A stretch of 18,173 nt of DNA, from positions 1 to 18,173 of the forward strand of contig JAWUWD010000085.1 of the NCBI GenBank assembly GCA_034112085.1. Direction: 5' to 3'. Under the pieces are notes generated by a model. That model saw nothing but the letters and a program-made list of their open reading frames with translations. It had not been told where the DNA came from and did not search any database. The position numbers and the translations under genes are program-made. The stretch comes from JAWUWD01 sp034112085. GTDB taxonomy: Bacteria; Bacteroidota; Bacteroidia; Cytophagales; Cyclobacteriaceae. This document shows positions 1-6,382 of this stretch, piece by piece. Each line of letters begins with the position of its first letter. Within the stretch, counting starts at the first letter, position 1.

Positions 1-140
1 AGATCGCAACCAAAAGTGCAATCAATATTTACAACAATAAAAGATTACACCTATCTTTAGGATACAAAACCCCTAATATGGTGTTTGATAACGTAGCTTA
101 ATTTAACTTTTAACCTGTAGCCATATTTCAGGACGGGACA
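1..140 (+). mobile_element. Right end of an IS3-family insertion sequence
   Basis: The window begins inside an insertion element: the last 33 codons of an IS3-family OrfB transposase, about 40 bases of non-coding sequence, and then a terminus ending TTTCAGGACGGGACA. IS3-family elements end in CA, and a short GC-containing end about 25-40 bases after the transposase stop is typical, so base 140 is the likely boundary. The next three bases are TAA, which could be one copy of a 3-bp target duplication; the other copy lies outside the window. The left end and most of the element are not visible, so completeness cannot be judged. Confidence 0.75.
3..101 (+). CDS. IS3-family transposase OrfB, C-terminal end (partial)
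   Basis: This is the DDE-type transposase that cuts and joins the ends of an IS3-group element. Only the last 32 residues lie in the window; the gene runs off the left edge. The visible tail contains IYNNKRLHLSLGYKTPNMV, a close match to the highly conserved C-terminal motif of IS3/IS150 OrfB integrase-core proteins (YNxxRxHxSLGYxTPxxV), which lies just after the catalytic DDE domain. The catalytic residues are not visible. The stop is followed by the element's right terminus. Whether the full gene is intact cannot be determined here. Confidence 0.8.
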   Translation: MATKSAINIYNNKRLHLSLGYKTPNMVFDNVA

Positions 141-143
141 TAA

Positions 144-230
144 AGTGAAGAAACTTTGCGCTTGGAATTGACCCAAGGAAAAGTGGAGTTCAATGGAATC
201 CAAAAAAAGGATTATAAAACGGACTTTTAA
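144..230 (+). pseudogene. Possible C-terminal remnant of a gene split by the IS element
   Basis: Directly after the IS boundary an open frame with no start codon runs from about 144 to a TAA at 228-230. It encodes SEETLRLELTQGKVEFNG followed by IQKKDYKTDF. The alternating hydrophobic and polar pattern and the aromatic C-terminus look like the last beta-strands of a real protein rather than random translation. The inference is that the insertion separated this tail from its upstream part. It is only 28 codons, so a chance open frame is possible and no family can be assigned. Confidence 0.3.
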
Positions 231-397
231 GCAGGTTTGCGGAGGGAATTCTGAAAAGCGAAATGCGGTAATTCTAACTTAGACTGAATTTCCAATCTAA
301 ACGGAATTAAAAAGCGGAACGAATTTTTGAAAAATTTTAATTGAACTAAAAGTTTGGCCAAATAACAGAAATATTTTAAACCAACCTAAACTAAAAA
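231..397. other. Intergenic region with short dyads
   Basis: No gene was found here. A nested dyad spans 270-308: AATTC (270-274) pairs with GAATT (304-308), and TTAGA (279-283) pairs with TCTAA (296-300). A second, purely AT dyad is AATTTTT at 322-328 with AAAAATT at 330-336. Neither is followed by a clear T-tract. The stretch ends with an A-rich leader just before the ATG at 398, as is common for Bacteroidota start sites. Confidence 0.4.
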
Positions 398-577
398 ATG
401 GACAAAAAACAATTAGACACGGCAAAAATACACGTAACTTTTGGCACTATTGCCTTGATAGCTGGAATCGCACTAATATTTATGGGGCAAAAGTTAATGG
501 GTATTTCTGGAGCCATTGTTGGAGCTGGTTTGGCATTTAAAGGTCTCAAAACTATAAAGGAATCAAAAAACGGATAA
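398..577 (+). CDS. 59-aa two-helix membrane protein, unknown function
   Basis: The ATG follows an A-rich leader (CTAAAAA) and the frame runs 59 codons to TAA. The protein starts MDKKQLDTAKIHV and has two likely membrane helices, about residues 13-31 (TFGTIALIAGIALIFMG) and 34-49 (GISGAIVGAGLAFKG), with a Lys-rich tail ending KESKNG. Charged ends plus glycine-rich hydrophobic helices are convincing for a small inner-membrane protein. A frame on the opposite strand covers the same bases but has much less natural composition. No family was recognised. It is the first of several single-gene units on the + strand separated by dyad-bearing gaps. Confidence 0.65.
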   Translation: MDKKQLDTAKIHVTFGTIALIAGIALIFMGQKLMGISGAIVGAGLAFKGLKTIKESKNG

Positions 578-612
578 GGAAACGTGACCAATTGAACGGA
601 AAACTACGTTTA

Positions 613-763
613 GCAACAACACCTATGAATGAATGAGGTTATATCAAACTATTAAGTATCATGGGGATTGGATATTCCGCCACGAATTGTAAATTAAAAA
701 CAGTGTGGCTTTGAGGAAGATAGTAAGGTTAGTGCTTTCTAATCCCCACTCATCATATACTAA
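613..763 (+). repeat. Imperfect long dyad A, cassette-boundary-like
   Basis: This gap element begins 36 bases after the stop of the 59-aa gene with GCAACAACACCTATG (613-627). A long imperfect inverted repeat follows: AGTAT (655-659) pairs with ATACT (757-761), GGGGATT (663-669) pairs with AATCCCC (741-747), and GCCAC (679-683) pairs with GTGGC (705-709). The pairings nest in the right order for one extended hairpin with bulges. The head motif resembles those of the elements at 1516 and 2041. The architecture recalls attC-type sites, but the classical attC core sites are not clearly present. Confidence 0.5.
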
Positions 764-856
764 GCGTTAGCCTTCATACAAGATGCGCTTAATTTAAGAG
801 TAGGCTGTTATAGCAATAGACTATGAATAATTGAAAATAGAATTTAATAGAAAAAT

Positions 857-1390
857 ATGAATCAAGTCGGAAGCTTAAATCAAGCACATGAAGGCAACAT
901 TGAGCGACCAACAGCCATAACAATAATTTGTATTCTAGGTTTCGTAGGAGCGGCTTTATCAATTCCAATGGCATTCTCTGACATTGCTAGGCAAATTGGC
1001 AATTGGTTTCCGCCATACTCTGGTTCTGTTGCAGCAATAAGCCTAATTTGTATGATCGGGTTATGGTTTACAAAAAAGTGGGCTATTTATGCTTATATCT
1101 GCCTAGTTGTGCTAAATCAAATTGTGTTGATAACCATGGACAAGTGGAATATTCTGGTTTTGATTATTCAAGGGATTATTGTGACTGTCACTTTATTCCA
1201 TTTAGACTCTAAAGTAAAGTATACATCATATCAACTGGCTCGATATGTAAAACGACAAATCTGGGGAATCACTGTAGCTTACATGCTAGGAATACACAAT
1301 TCCTATAAGGAAGTGCAAAAGACACCAGATGATATTGTTATTGTCATTGAAGATGTAGAGGCACAGGAAGATAGTACACCGAAAGATTAA
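857..1390 (+). CDS. 177-aa four-helix membrane protein, unknown function
   Basis: ATG follows an A-rich leader (TAGAAAAAT). About 17 polar residues precede four predicted membrane helices at roughly 18-40, 52-71, 75-94 and 98-116, separated by very short loops such as TKKW. The compact four-helix core with conserved-looking ERPTAITIICILGF and LICMIGLW segments resembles small hypothetical integral membrane proteins common in accessory DNA. Residues 117-177 form a soluble tail that ends in a strongly acidic stretch (VIEDVEAQEDSTPKD). The tail is long for such a protein and may be an added segment. Function is unknown. The gene stands alone, with 279 non-coding bases before it and 374 after. 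Confidence 0.75.
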   Translation: MNQVGSLNQAHEGNIERPTAITIICILGFVGAALSIPMAFSDIARQIGNWFPPYSGSVAAISLICMIGLWFTKKWAIYAYICLVVLNQIVLITMDKWNILVLIIQGIIVTVTLFHLDSKVKYTSYQLARYVKRQIWGITVAYMLGIHNSYKEVQKTPDDIVIVIEDVEAQEDSTPKD

Positions 1391-1764
1391 AAACTCTTGT
1401 ATTCAATCTATAAGGATAGTGGTCGTTTAAAAGCCAGGATCATTCGAGTATAAATAGTCACGAATGCTAAGTGGTATAGAAACGTGTGCCTTTACTCACC
1501 TTTATTTGCGTACGTGCAACTTGGCCGTATCTTCTGTATTTAGAGTTTCATAGCTATCCAAGAAGATCTCACAGAAGCTAGTTTTGTGGTTGGCCTTCAC
1601 GCAGTTCACGGCAGGTGATCACCTAAAAAGGTGCCGCTTAAATAATACAACGTGGTTAGAAACACAGAAAATACAACTTTGAGAATTAGATAGACACATT
1701 GCTCTATAATAGAGTTGCTATTTATTAGCTATACGAACTCAAAAAGAATTAAAGAATCACATCA
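1391..1764. other. Long intergenic region, no gene seen
   Basis: I see no convincing coding frame in these 374 bases. The region contains dyad B (separate entry) and, closer to the next gene, a perfect small dyad CTCTA (1702-1706) / TAGAG (1710-1714) with a 3-base loop. The last 30 bases before the ATG at 1765 are A-rich. The large size relative to a 63-aa downstream gene is unusual for a bacterial chromosome and fits accessory DNA. Confidence 0.5.
1507..1633 (+). repeat. Imperfect long dyad B plus a 12-bp perfect palindrome
   Basis: The element opens with GCAACTTGGCCGTAT (1516-1530), which resembles the heads of dyads A and C. CTTCTGT (1531-1537) pairs with ACAGAAG (1571-1577), and GGCC (1523-1526) pairs with GGCC (1592-1595); GCGT/CGTG bases outside can extend the pairing to TTCACGC (1596-1602). 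Immediately downstream AGGTGATCACCT (1613-1624) is a perfect palindrome. Its right half can alternatively pair with AGGTG (1629-1633) to form a short hairpin. There is no T-tract, so termination is not the obvious role. Confidence 0.5.
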
Positions 1765-1956
1765 ATGAACAAGAAAAACTTGTACCTAATAGCTGGAATT
1801 TTGACCGGAATAGTATTTATCAGCGCTCTTTTAGATTCTGAACCTGGTTCTTTTTTTGGGAGTATTTGGCTTTTTAGATTAGGGTGGCTAGTTATGACAA
1901 TCTCATCTTTTACGAGTTATTACAAAATACAAAAGGCCGAAAAAAACACAGATTAA
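1765..1956 (+). CDS. 63-aa two-helix membrane protein, unknown function
   Basis: ATG lies after an A-rich leader (AAGAATCACATCA). Two membrane helices are predicted at about residues 6-22 (LYLIAGILTGIVFISAL) and 31-51 (FGSIWLFRLGWLVMTISSF), joined by an acidic loop with LDSEPGS. The tail SYYKIQKAEKNTD is basic and then polar, giving a plausible membrane topology. I recognise no family and infer no function. Like its neighbours it is a single gene flanked by non-coding sequence with dyads; it has no operon partner. Confidence 0.65.
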   Translation: MNKKNLYLIAGILTGIVFISALLDSEPGSFFGSIWLFRLGWLVMTISSFTSYYKIQKAEKNTD

Positions 1957-2040
1957 AGCCTGAAATCTTATAATAATGTTAATTAAAAGGCTCAAAATAA
2001 ATCGAATCTTATTTTTTGAATTCTGAAAAATAATGTAACA

Positions 2041-2108
2041 GCAACATTGGCTATAAGTATGGGATTCATCACCTACTATGTATAGTCATAATATTGATGT
2101 TCATCCCA
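2041..2108 (+). repeat. Nested dyad C, cassette-boundary-like
   Basis: The head is GCAACATTGGCTATAAG (2041-2057), resembling dyads A and B. TGGGAT (2060-2065) pairs with ATCCCA (2103-2108), CATC (2067-2070) with GATG (2096-2099), and at the tip ACTAT (2075-2079) with ATAGT (2082-2086). The three stems nest in correct order over 49 bases, so a cruciform or folded single strand is plausible. The sequence AAGTATGGGATT at 2056-2067 also resembles AAGTATCATGGGGATT of dyad A. It lies between the 63-aa gene and the DUF3667 gene. Confidence 0.55.
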
Positions 2109-2152
2109 CACTACGCTCAAACTGATAATTATAAAAAGACAAAACTAAAGAA

Positions 2153-2884
2153 ATGAACTGCTTAAACTGTAACAACGATGCCATGGATAAATTTTGTCAA
2201 ACTTGTGGACAAAAAACAACCACACATAAATTCTCTTTACGTTCTATTTTCGACAACGGAATTTTATATGGGATTTTCATGATTAACAAAGGTTTCTTTT
2301 TCACACTAAAGGAACTTTTTATAAGACCAGGTCATAGTATTAGAGAGTATCTAGAAGGAAAAAGGGTTAATCATTTTAATGCTTTTAGTTTCCTTTTATT
2401 ATTGATAGCAATAGCATATTTCATCGAAGAATATTCAGGCTTTCAATTATCGGATATGATGGACGAAGATAACGCAGAATTTGCCACTTCTTTAGAGGGG
2501 TTTATGGAGGAATATCCACGAGCAGTTTATATTCTAAACATTCCAATAATGGCTATTACTAGCTTTTTACTTTTCAGAAAAAGCAATCTGAATTTCGCTG
2601 AAAACATCATACTAAACACTTACAATTCAGCAGCTCAAATTCTATTAGTACTACCATTTACAATTTTGGCTGTTTTCTATAAAAACATAGAAGTTTTGAG
2701 CCTATTGTTTACGCTAACGCCAATAATTGGATTCGGATATTATTTTTGGTTTTACTATCAATTATTCTCGAAATATGAGTTCAAAAAAAGAAATTTAATA
2801 TTAAGATCAATTTTGTCAATTATCATATTTTCCCTTTTACAGGGGATTGCTTTTGCAAGTATCGTTGGTATCCGAAAACTATAA
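2153..2884 (+). CDS. DUF3667-type zinc-ribbon membrane protein
   Basis: The 243-aa product starts with a small zinc ribbon: Cys3, Cys6, Cys15 and Cys18 form two CxxC knuckles (CLNC and CQTC). It is followed by a short region with the hallmark LFIRPGHSIREYLEGKR (about 56-71) and then VNHFNAFSFLLLL. This layout of an N-terminal zinc ribbon, an RPG...REYL...KR motif and several membrane helices is characteristic of the DUF3667 family, which is widespread in Bacteroidota and has no established function. Further helices are predicted near 125-141, 157-176, 180-202 and 217-238. The length is normal for the family. A role as a membrane sensor or adaptor is only a guess. It is a single gene without operon partners. 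Confidence 0.85.
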   Translation: MNCLNCNNDAMDKFCQTCGQKTTTHKFSLRSIFDNGILYGIFMINKGFFFTLKELFIRPGHSIREYLEGKRVNHFNAFSFLLLLIAIAYFIEEYSGFQLSDMMDEDNAEFATSLEGFMEEYPRAVYILNIPIMAITSFLLFRKSNLNFAENIILNTYNSAAQILLVLPFTILAVFYKNIEVLSLLFTLTPIIGFGYYFWFYYQLFSKYEFKKRNLILRSILSIIIFSLLQGIAFASIVGIRKL

Positions 2885-3053
2885 TTACAAAAAAGTGAGT
2901 TGGAGTAAATCATTACAAATTTTATAATCGGAATTGCATCAAGTTCGCAGACAACAAAGCATCTTTAAATACAGAGGGATGATTATTGGGATGAACTTAG
3001 TGGGGACAATACTGTTTGAGTCAAAAAAAATTAATAAAAAACATCTTAAGGAA

Positions 3054-3308
3054 ATGGAAAAAGAAGATCTTAAAAATAAAGCATCAGATAAATTACAATC
3101 AGAATTAGAATTTACTAAAATGGTTACTATTGCACTCGGTGGAGTTCTATTTTTTTTAGTTGGCGTATGTATTTATGGCTTGTTGATGAAGGACAATAAG
3201 GCAACTTTTATCTCATTATTAGCTGTTGCTTTTTCAACGAGTATAATAATCCCGATTAATTACGCGAATATTAAAAAAATCAAAGAGGAGTTGAAGTCTA
3301 GGGTTTGA
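3054..3308 (+). CDS. 84-aa two-helix membrane protein with charged N-terminus
   Basis: The frame is open further upstream, to an ATG at 2979 and a TTG at 2934. I prefer the ATG at 3054: it gives a natural protein, MEKEDLKNKASDKLQSELEF, whose amphipathic charged helix leads into two membrane helices (about residues 23-45, MVTIALGGVLFFLVGVCIYG, and 50-72, FISLLAVAFSTSIIIPINY) and a Lys-rich end (KKIKEELKSRV). The preceding AAGGAA may help initiation. The upstream extension has less typical composition. No family was recognised. The stop codon lies inside a 7-bp hairpin (3306-3322). Confidence 0.6.
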   Translation: MEKEDLKNKASDKLQSELEFTKMVTIALGGVLFFLVGVCIYGLLMKDNKATFISLLAVAFSTSIIIPINYANIKKIKEELKSRV

Positions 3309-3552
3309 CTTTAACAAAGTCACCATTCGAACAAAATTTCACTTTAAAGTAATGAATACTAAGATTACACACTTGTAATCCAGAAACGCTCAAATATAAT
3401 ACAGAAGCGAATGCCTTTCCTCACATTTCATCAAGTAAGTGCTACAAGTTCTATTTTCTCTGTTCAGATGAAGATTATTTCGTAGCATCCCATAGACCCG
3501 TGAACTTTGTCGTTTTGCTAGTTTATTAAGATGTACATTCGTGCAAAACAAT
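3309..3552. other. Intergenic region with two perfect small hairpins
   Basis: No gene was found here. TGACTTT (3306-3312) pairs with AAAGTCA (3316-3322) around a 3-base loop and overlaps the upstream stop codon. GATTACA (3363-3369) pairs with TGTAATC (3374-3380) around 4 bases. Neither is followed by a T-run, so factor-independent termination is doubtful. The remainder up to the YkgJ-like gene shows nothing I can name. Confidence 0.45.
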
Positions 3553-4161
3553 ATGTCAATAGCACGAAAAGTGAGATCGGTTGAACTTCTGTTTAGTCAC
3601 CTCGATACGGAAATTACAGAATTCAAAAATCAAGCAAATCTTCACTGTGTCTCTGGGTGCGGCAAGTGCTGTACTAAACCAGACATCGATGCTTCACCTC
3701 TAGAGTTTTTGCCTTGGGCTTTTAATCTATTCCTCAATGGGAGTTCTGAGAAGGTACTGAAACAACTCAATGAAAAATCAAATTCTACTTGTCACATTTA
3801 TGTTCCTTTTTCTTTGGCTGACACCACGCAAGGAAGTTGTGGCGATTATAAATATCGCGGATTGATTTGTCGCCTTTTTGGCTATGGGGCGAGTAAAGAC
3901 AAATTTGGTCAATTAAGAATCGCTACTTGTAAAATAATCAAAGACAATCAATCTCAAAACTATACTGAGGCCTCAAAAATGATTAATAATGGGACTCCGA
4001 TCCCTATTTTCTCAGATTACTACATGAAGCTTTCTCAGATTGATTTTCACCTTGGAAATACCTTTGTACCCATCAACCAAGCACTAAAAATGGCGATTGA
4101 GGAAGTACTACACTATTACGCCTATAGACCTCACCCTAACGGGCTCAACGATGCAGCCTAA
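3553..4161 (+). CDS. YkgJ-like cysteine-cluster protein
   Basis: The 202-aa product (ATG at 3553; a GTG 12 bases upstream is also possible) has the CxxxCxxCC signature of the YkgJ/UPF0153 family: Cys32, Cys36, Cys39 and Cys40 in HCVSGCGKCCTKPDI. Further cysteines are at about 80, 96, 106 and 126, including GLICRLFGYG, which matches the family's conserved C-R-x-F motif. Families of this type are thought to bind zinc or an Fe-S cluster, and the molecular role is not established. There is no signal peptide or membrane helix, so it is probably cytoplasmic. The fold and spacing agree with an intact protein. It stands alone, 161 bases before ffh, and no operon partner is evident. Confidence 0.8.
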   Translation: MSIARKVRSVELLFSHLDTEITEFKNQANLHCVSGCGKCCTKPDIDASPLEFLPWAFNLFLNGSSEKVLKQLNEKSNSTCHIYVPFSLADTTQGSCGDYKYRGLICRLFGYGASKDKFGQLRIATCKIIKDNQSQNYTEASKMINNGTPIPIFSDYYMKLSQIDFHLGNTFVPINQALKMAIEEVLHYYAYRPHPNGLNDAA

Positions 4162-4170
4162 ATCTACCTT

Positions 4171-4198
4171 GTCATCCTTGAGATGAATATCTCATGAC
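4171..4198 (+). other. Bulged hairpin downstream of the YkgJ-like gene
   Basis: GTCAT (4171-4175) pairs with ATGAC (4194-4198), and GAGAT (4180-4184) pairs with ATCTC (4189-4193), with a 4-base bulge CCTT and a 4-base loop GAAT. It begins 10 bases after the stop. There is no T-tract, so it is a weak terminator at best and may be an RNA 3' end stabiliser. Confidence 0.35.
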
Positions 4199-4322
4199 CT
4201 AATCCTATAGTTGGAGATGATCAACAGATATCAAATTGACCTCTAGCTTTCTTCACTTTAGGCAATGAGAAGCTAATTATTTTCACTAATTTTACAGCAC
4301 ATTTAGCAATACCAAGAGTAAT

Positions 4323-5651
4323 ATGTTTGATAATTTAAGTACCAAATTAGACAAAGCTTTCAAAACCCTAAAAGGTCAAGGAAGCATCACTGAAATCAAC
4401 GTTGCAGCTACCGTCAAGGAAATCAGACGGGCACTAATAGATGCAGATGTTAACTATAAAGTTGCTAAGAGTGTCACAGATGACATCAAAGAAAAGGCAC
4501 TTGGTCGTGACGTATTAGTCTCAGTATCTCCTGGACAGTTACTCACCAAGATCGTTCATGAGTCACTTACCGAGTTGATGGGGGGCAGTCATGAAGAAAT
4601 CAATCTTACTGGAAAGCCATCGGTTATCCTCATCTCTGGACTACAAGGATCAGGAAAGACAACATTTACGGGTAAGCTTGCCCTATACCTAAAAGCACAA
4701 GGAAATCAAGTGCTATTAACGGCATGTGACATATATCGCCCTGCGGCTATTGATCAGCTAAAAGTACTTGGAGGGCAAGTTGACGTTGAAGTCTATGCGG
4801 AGCCAGAGAACAAAGACGCTGTCAAAATTGCCTCCAATGCTATCAAACATGCGAAAGCAAATGGCAAGAATATCGTCATAGTCGATACGGCAGGTCGTTT
4901 GGCGGTAGATGAGCATATGATGAATGAGATAGCTGACTTGAAGAAAGCAGTTAATCCTTCAGAGACCTTATTCGTTGTGGATGCGATGACTGGTCAAGAT
5001 GCTGTCAATACAGCAAAGGCGTTCAACGAGCGTTTGAACTTTGACGGGGTAGTATTGACAAAGCTTGATGGTGACACAAGAGGTGGTGCAGCTATTTCGA
5101 TCCGAGATGTTGTGAGCAAGCCAATCAAATTCATCAGTACAGGTGAGAAGATGGAAGCCATAGACAAGTTCCACCCGGAACGTATGGCAAGTCGTATCCT
5201 TGGTATGGGAGATGTAGTTTCCTTGGTAGAGAAGGCGCAGCAGTCTTATGACGAAGAGGAAGCGAGAGCACTTAATAAAAAGATAAGAAAAAATCAGTTT
5301 GACTTTGATGACTTCCTTTCGCAATTGGAACAAATCAAAAAAATGGGAAATATCAAAGACCTAGTCGGTATGATCCCTGGCATGGGTAAGGCAATGAAGG
5401 GCATTGACATCGATGATGACTCATTCAAACCTATCGAAGCTATGATCAAGTCCATGACTCCTAAAGAGCGTGGTGCACCAGACATTATTAATGGAAATCG
5501 CAAGAAGAGAATAGCATCAGGAAGTGGCACTTCGATTCAGCAAGTCAATAACCTTATTAAGCAATTTGGTGACATGCGTAAAATGATGAAAACAATGAAT
5601 AAAATGGGAGGCGGCAAGCGTGGCTTAGGCGCATTGAACCCATTTGGGTGA
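4323..5651 (+). CDS. ffh: Signal recognition particle protein Ffh (SRP54 homologue)
   Basis: Ffh is the GTPase that binds SRP RNA and signal sequences emerging from the ribosome, and delivers them to FtsY at the membrane. All expected parts are present in 442 aa, the usual length. The N domain is about 1-90. The G domain has G1 GLQGSGKTT (106-114), the DIYRPAAIDQL motif near 136, G3 DTAGR (188-192), G4 TKLD (246-249) and the GDTRGGAA segment. The C-terminal M domain has IPGMGK (351-356), the RNA-binding RIASGSGTS (396-404) and a methionine-rich tail (MRKMMKTMNKMGGGK). ATG at 4323 gives the standard N-terminus MFDNLSTKLDKAFK. It is monocistronic, followed by a strong terminator. No SRP RNA gene is visible next to it. 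It is the clearest housekeeping gene here. Confidence 0.98.
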   Translation: MFDNLSTKLDKAFKTLKGQGSITEINVAATVKEIRRALIDADVNYKVAKSVTDDIKEKALGRDVLVSVSPGQLLTKIVHESLTELMGGSHEEINLTGKPSVILISGLQGSGKTTFTGKLALYLKAQGNQVLLTACDIYRPAAIDQLKVLGGQVDVEVYAEPENKDAVKIASNAIKHAKANGKNIVIVDTAGRLAVDEHMMNEIADLKKAVNPSETLFVVDAMTGQDAVNTAKAFNERLNFDGVVLTKLDGDTRGGAAISIRDVVSKPIKFISTGEKMEAIDKFHPERMASRILGMGDVVSLVEKAQQSYDEEEARALNKKIRKNQFDFDDFLSQLEQIKKMGNIKDLVGMIPGMGKAMKGIDIDDDSFKPIEAMIKSMTPKERGAPDIINGNRKKRIASGSGTSIQQVNNLIKQFGDMRKMMKTMNKMGGGKRGLGALNPFG

Positions 5652-5674
5652 TAAATCTTCACACATTAAAAGAA

Positions 5675-5708
5675 AGTCCTGTCAGTAGTATCTGTCAGGA
5701 CTTTTTTA
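5675..5708 (+). terminator. Intrinsic terminator of ffh
   Basis: AGTCCTGTCAG (5675-5685) and CTGTCAGGACT (5692-5702) form an 11-position stem with a single T-T mismatch and a 6-base loop (TAGTAT). The last base starts a run of T residues (5702-5707). It begins 23 bases after the ffh stop and is an excellent factor-independent terminator. Confidence 0.9.
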
Positions 5709-5764
5709 TTTAGGCAATATCGTATAAATTGAGCTTCCTTTAAAAAAAACCATAAACCTAGACT

Positions 5765-6307
5765 ATGAAAAAAGTATTATTAATGTTCGTTGCAGCTGGT
5801 ATCTTCACCGCTTGCAGTACCAAGCCTGCCGAGGAAGAAGTGCAAGCTACCCCTTCTGTAGAAGAAGTAGCTGTAGAAGAAGTTGTAACAGTTACTGGAT
5901 TTGATTCTATTGAAGAACTAGCTACCTCTTTGGTAAAGTCACTTCAAGAAGATGACTACAAAGGATATTTCACACATGTAATGTCTGAAGAGATGGAGTT
6001 AGCTCAAGCTGAGAAACTTACAGACGCTACCATCAAAAAAGAGTTCTTACACGAATATGGATTCAGTCTTCACGAAGAAGAAGCCTATTTTGAAGAATTG
6101 GTGAACTATTACAAGAAAGGGAATATTGATCTTACGAAAGCCACTATTGCTGATATGGAATATATCGAATACAAAGGTGGTGAATATGAGCCCTTGAAAT
6201 TATATGAAGTATTCATTCCAATCGAAATGGAAGTTGAGTCATTGATTGACTTTACAATCATTCAAGTTGATGGTAAATATTTCCTTACTTCTGAGATAGG
6301 AATATAA
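5765..6307 (+). CDS. Small acidic secreted lipoprotein, unknown function
   Basis: The 180-aa product has a type II signal peptide: MKK, a hydrophobic core, and lipobox FTAC with the lipidated Cys at 17. A Pro/Glu/Val-rich spacer follows (about 18-42, rich in EEV repeats), and then a globular acidic domain starting near 44 (GFDSIEELATSLVKSL). The domain has alternating helices and ends in beta-like strands (DFTIIQVDGKYFL). This shape, a helical SnoaL/NTF2-like arrangement, is compatible with a small cone-shaped ligand pocket, but that is only a guess. It is exported across the inner membrane and anchored in the periplasm or outer membrane. It is a single gene between the ffh terminator and its own terminator. 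Confidence 0.8.
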   Translation: MKKVLLMFVAAGIFTACSTKPAEEEVQATPSVEEVAVEEVVTVTGFDSIEELATSLVKSLQEDDYKGYFTHVMSEEMELAQAEKLTDATIKKEFLHEYGFSLHEEEAYFEELVNYYKKGNIDLTKATIADMEYIEYKGGEYEPLKLYEVFIPIEMEVESLIDFTIIQVDGKYFLTSEIGI

Positions 6308-6328
6308 TCAACATCACCCAGTAAAAAG

Positions 6329-6363
6329 AAAGAGCCATCCACATGTTGTGGATGGCTCTTTTG
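6329..6363 (+). terminator. Strong bidirectional terminator between convergent genes
   Basis: AGAGCCATCCACA (6331-6343) and TGTGGATGGCTCT (6347-6359) form a perfect 13-bp stem with a 3-base loop. An A-rich run flanks the left arm and a T-run follows the right arm. It therefore works on both strands, ending the lipoprotein transcript on the + strand and the envelope operon on the - strand, whose last stop is at 6383. Confidence 0.92.
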
Positions 6364-6382
6364 ATTTCATAACTAGTATAAA

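Noticed and set aside
391..591. Minus-strand open frame opposite the 59-aa gene
   Set aside because: Its Pro/Ile/Lys-rich translation looks unnatural, whereas the + strand frame has an A-rich leader, a clear start and two sensible membrane helices.
613..763. Classical integron attC site
   Set aside because: The nested dyad is real, but I could not identify a matched RYYYAAC/GTTRRRY core pair, so the canonical label is not justified.
2934..3053. Longer N-terminus for the 84-aa gene
   Set aside because: The extension needs a TTG start or the ATG at 2979, and the resulting sequence looks less natural; the ATG at 3054 is simpler. The longer form is not excluded.
4162..4322. SRP (4.5S-like) RNA gene next to ffh
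   Set aside because: The gap has a short bulged hairpin but no GGAA/GNAR-type SRP domain structure that I could see.
4968..5530. Minus-strand open frames inside ffh
   Set aside because: They are antisense to a fully conserved Ffh protein and have Cys/Leu-rich or low-likelihood composition.
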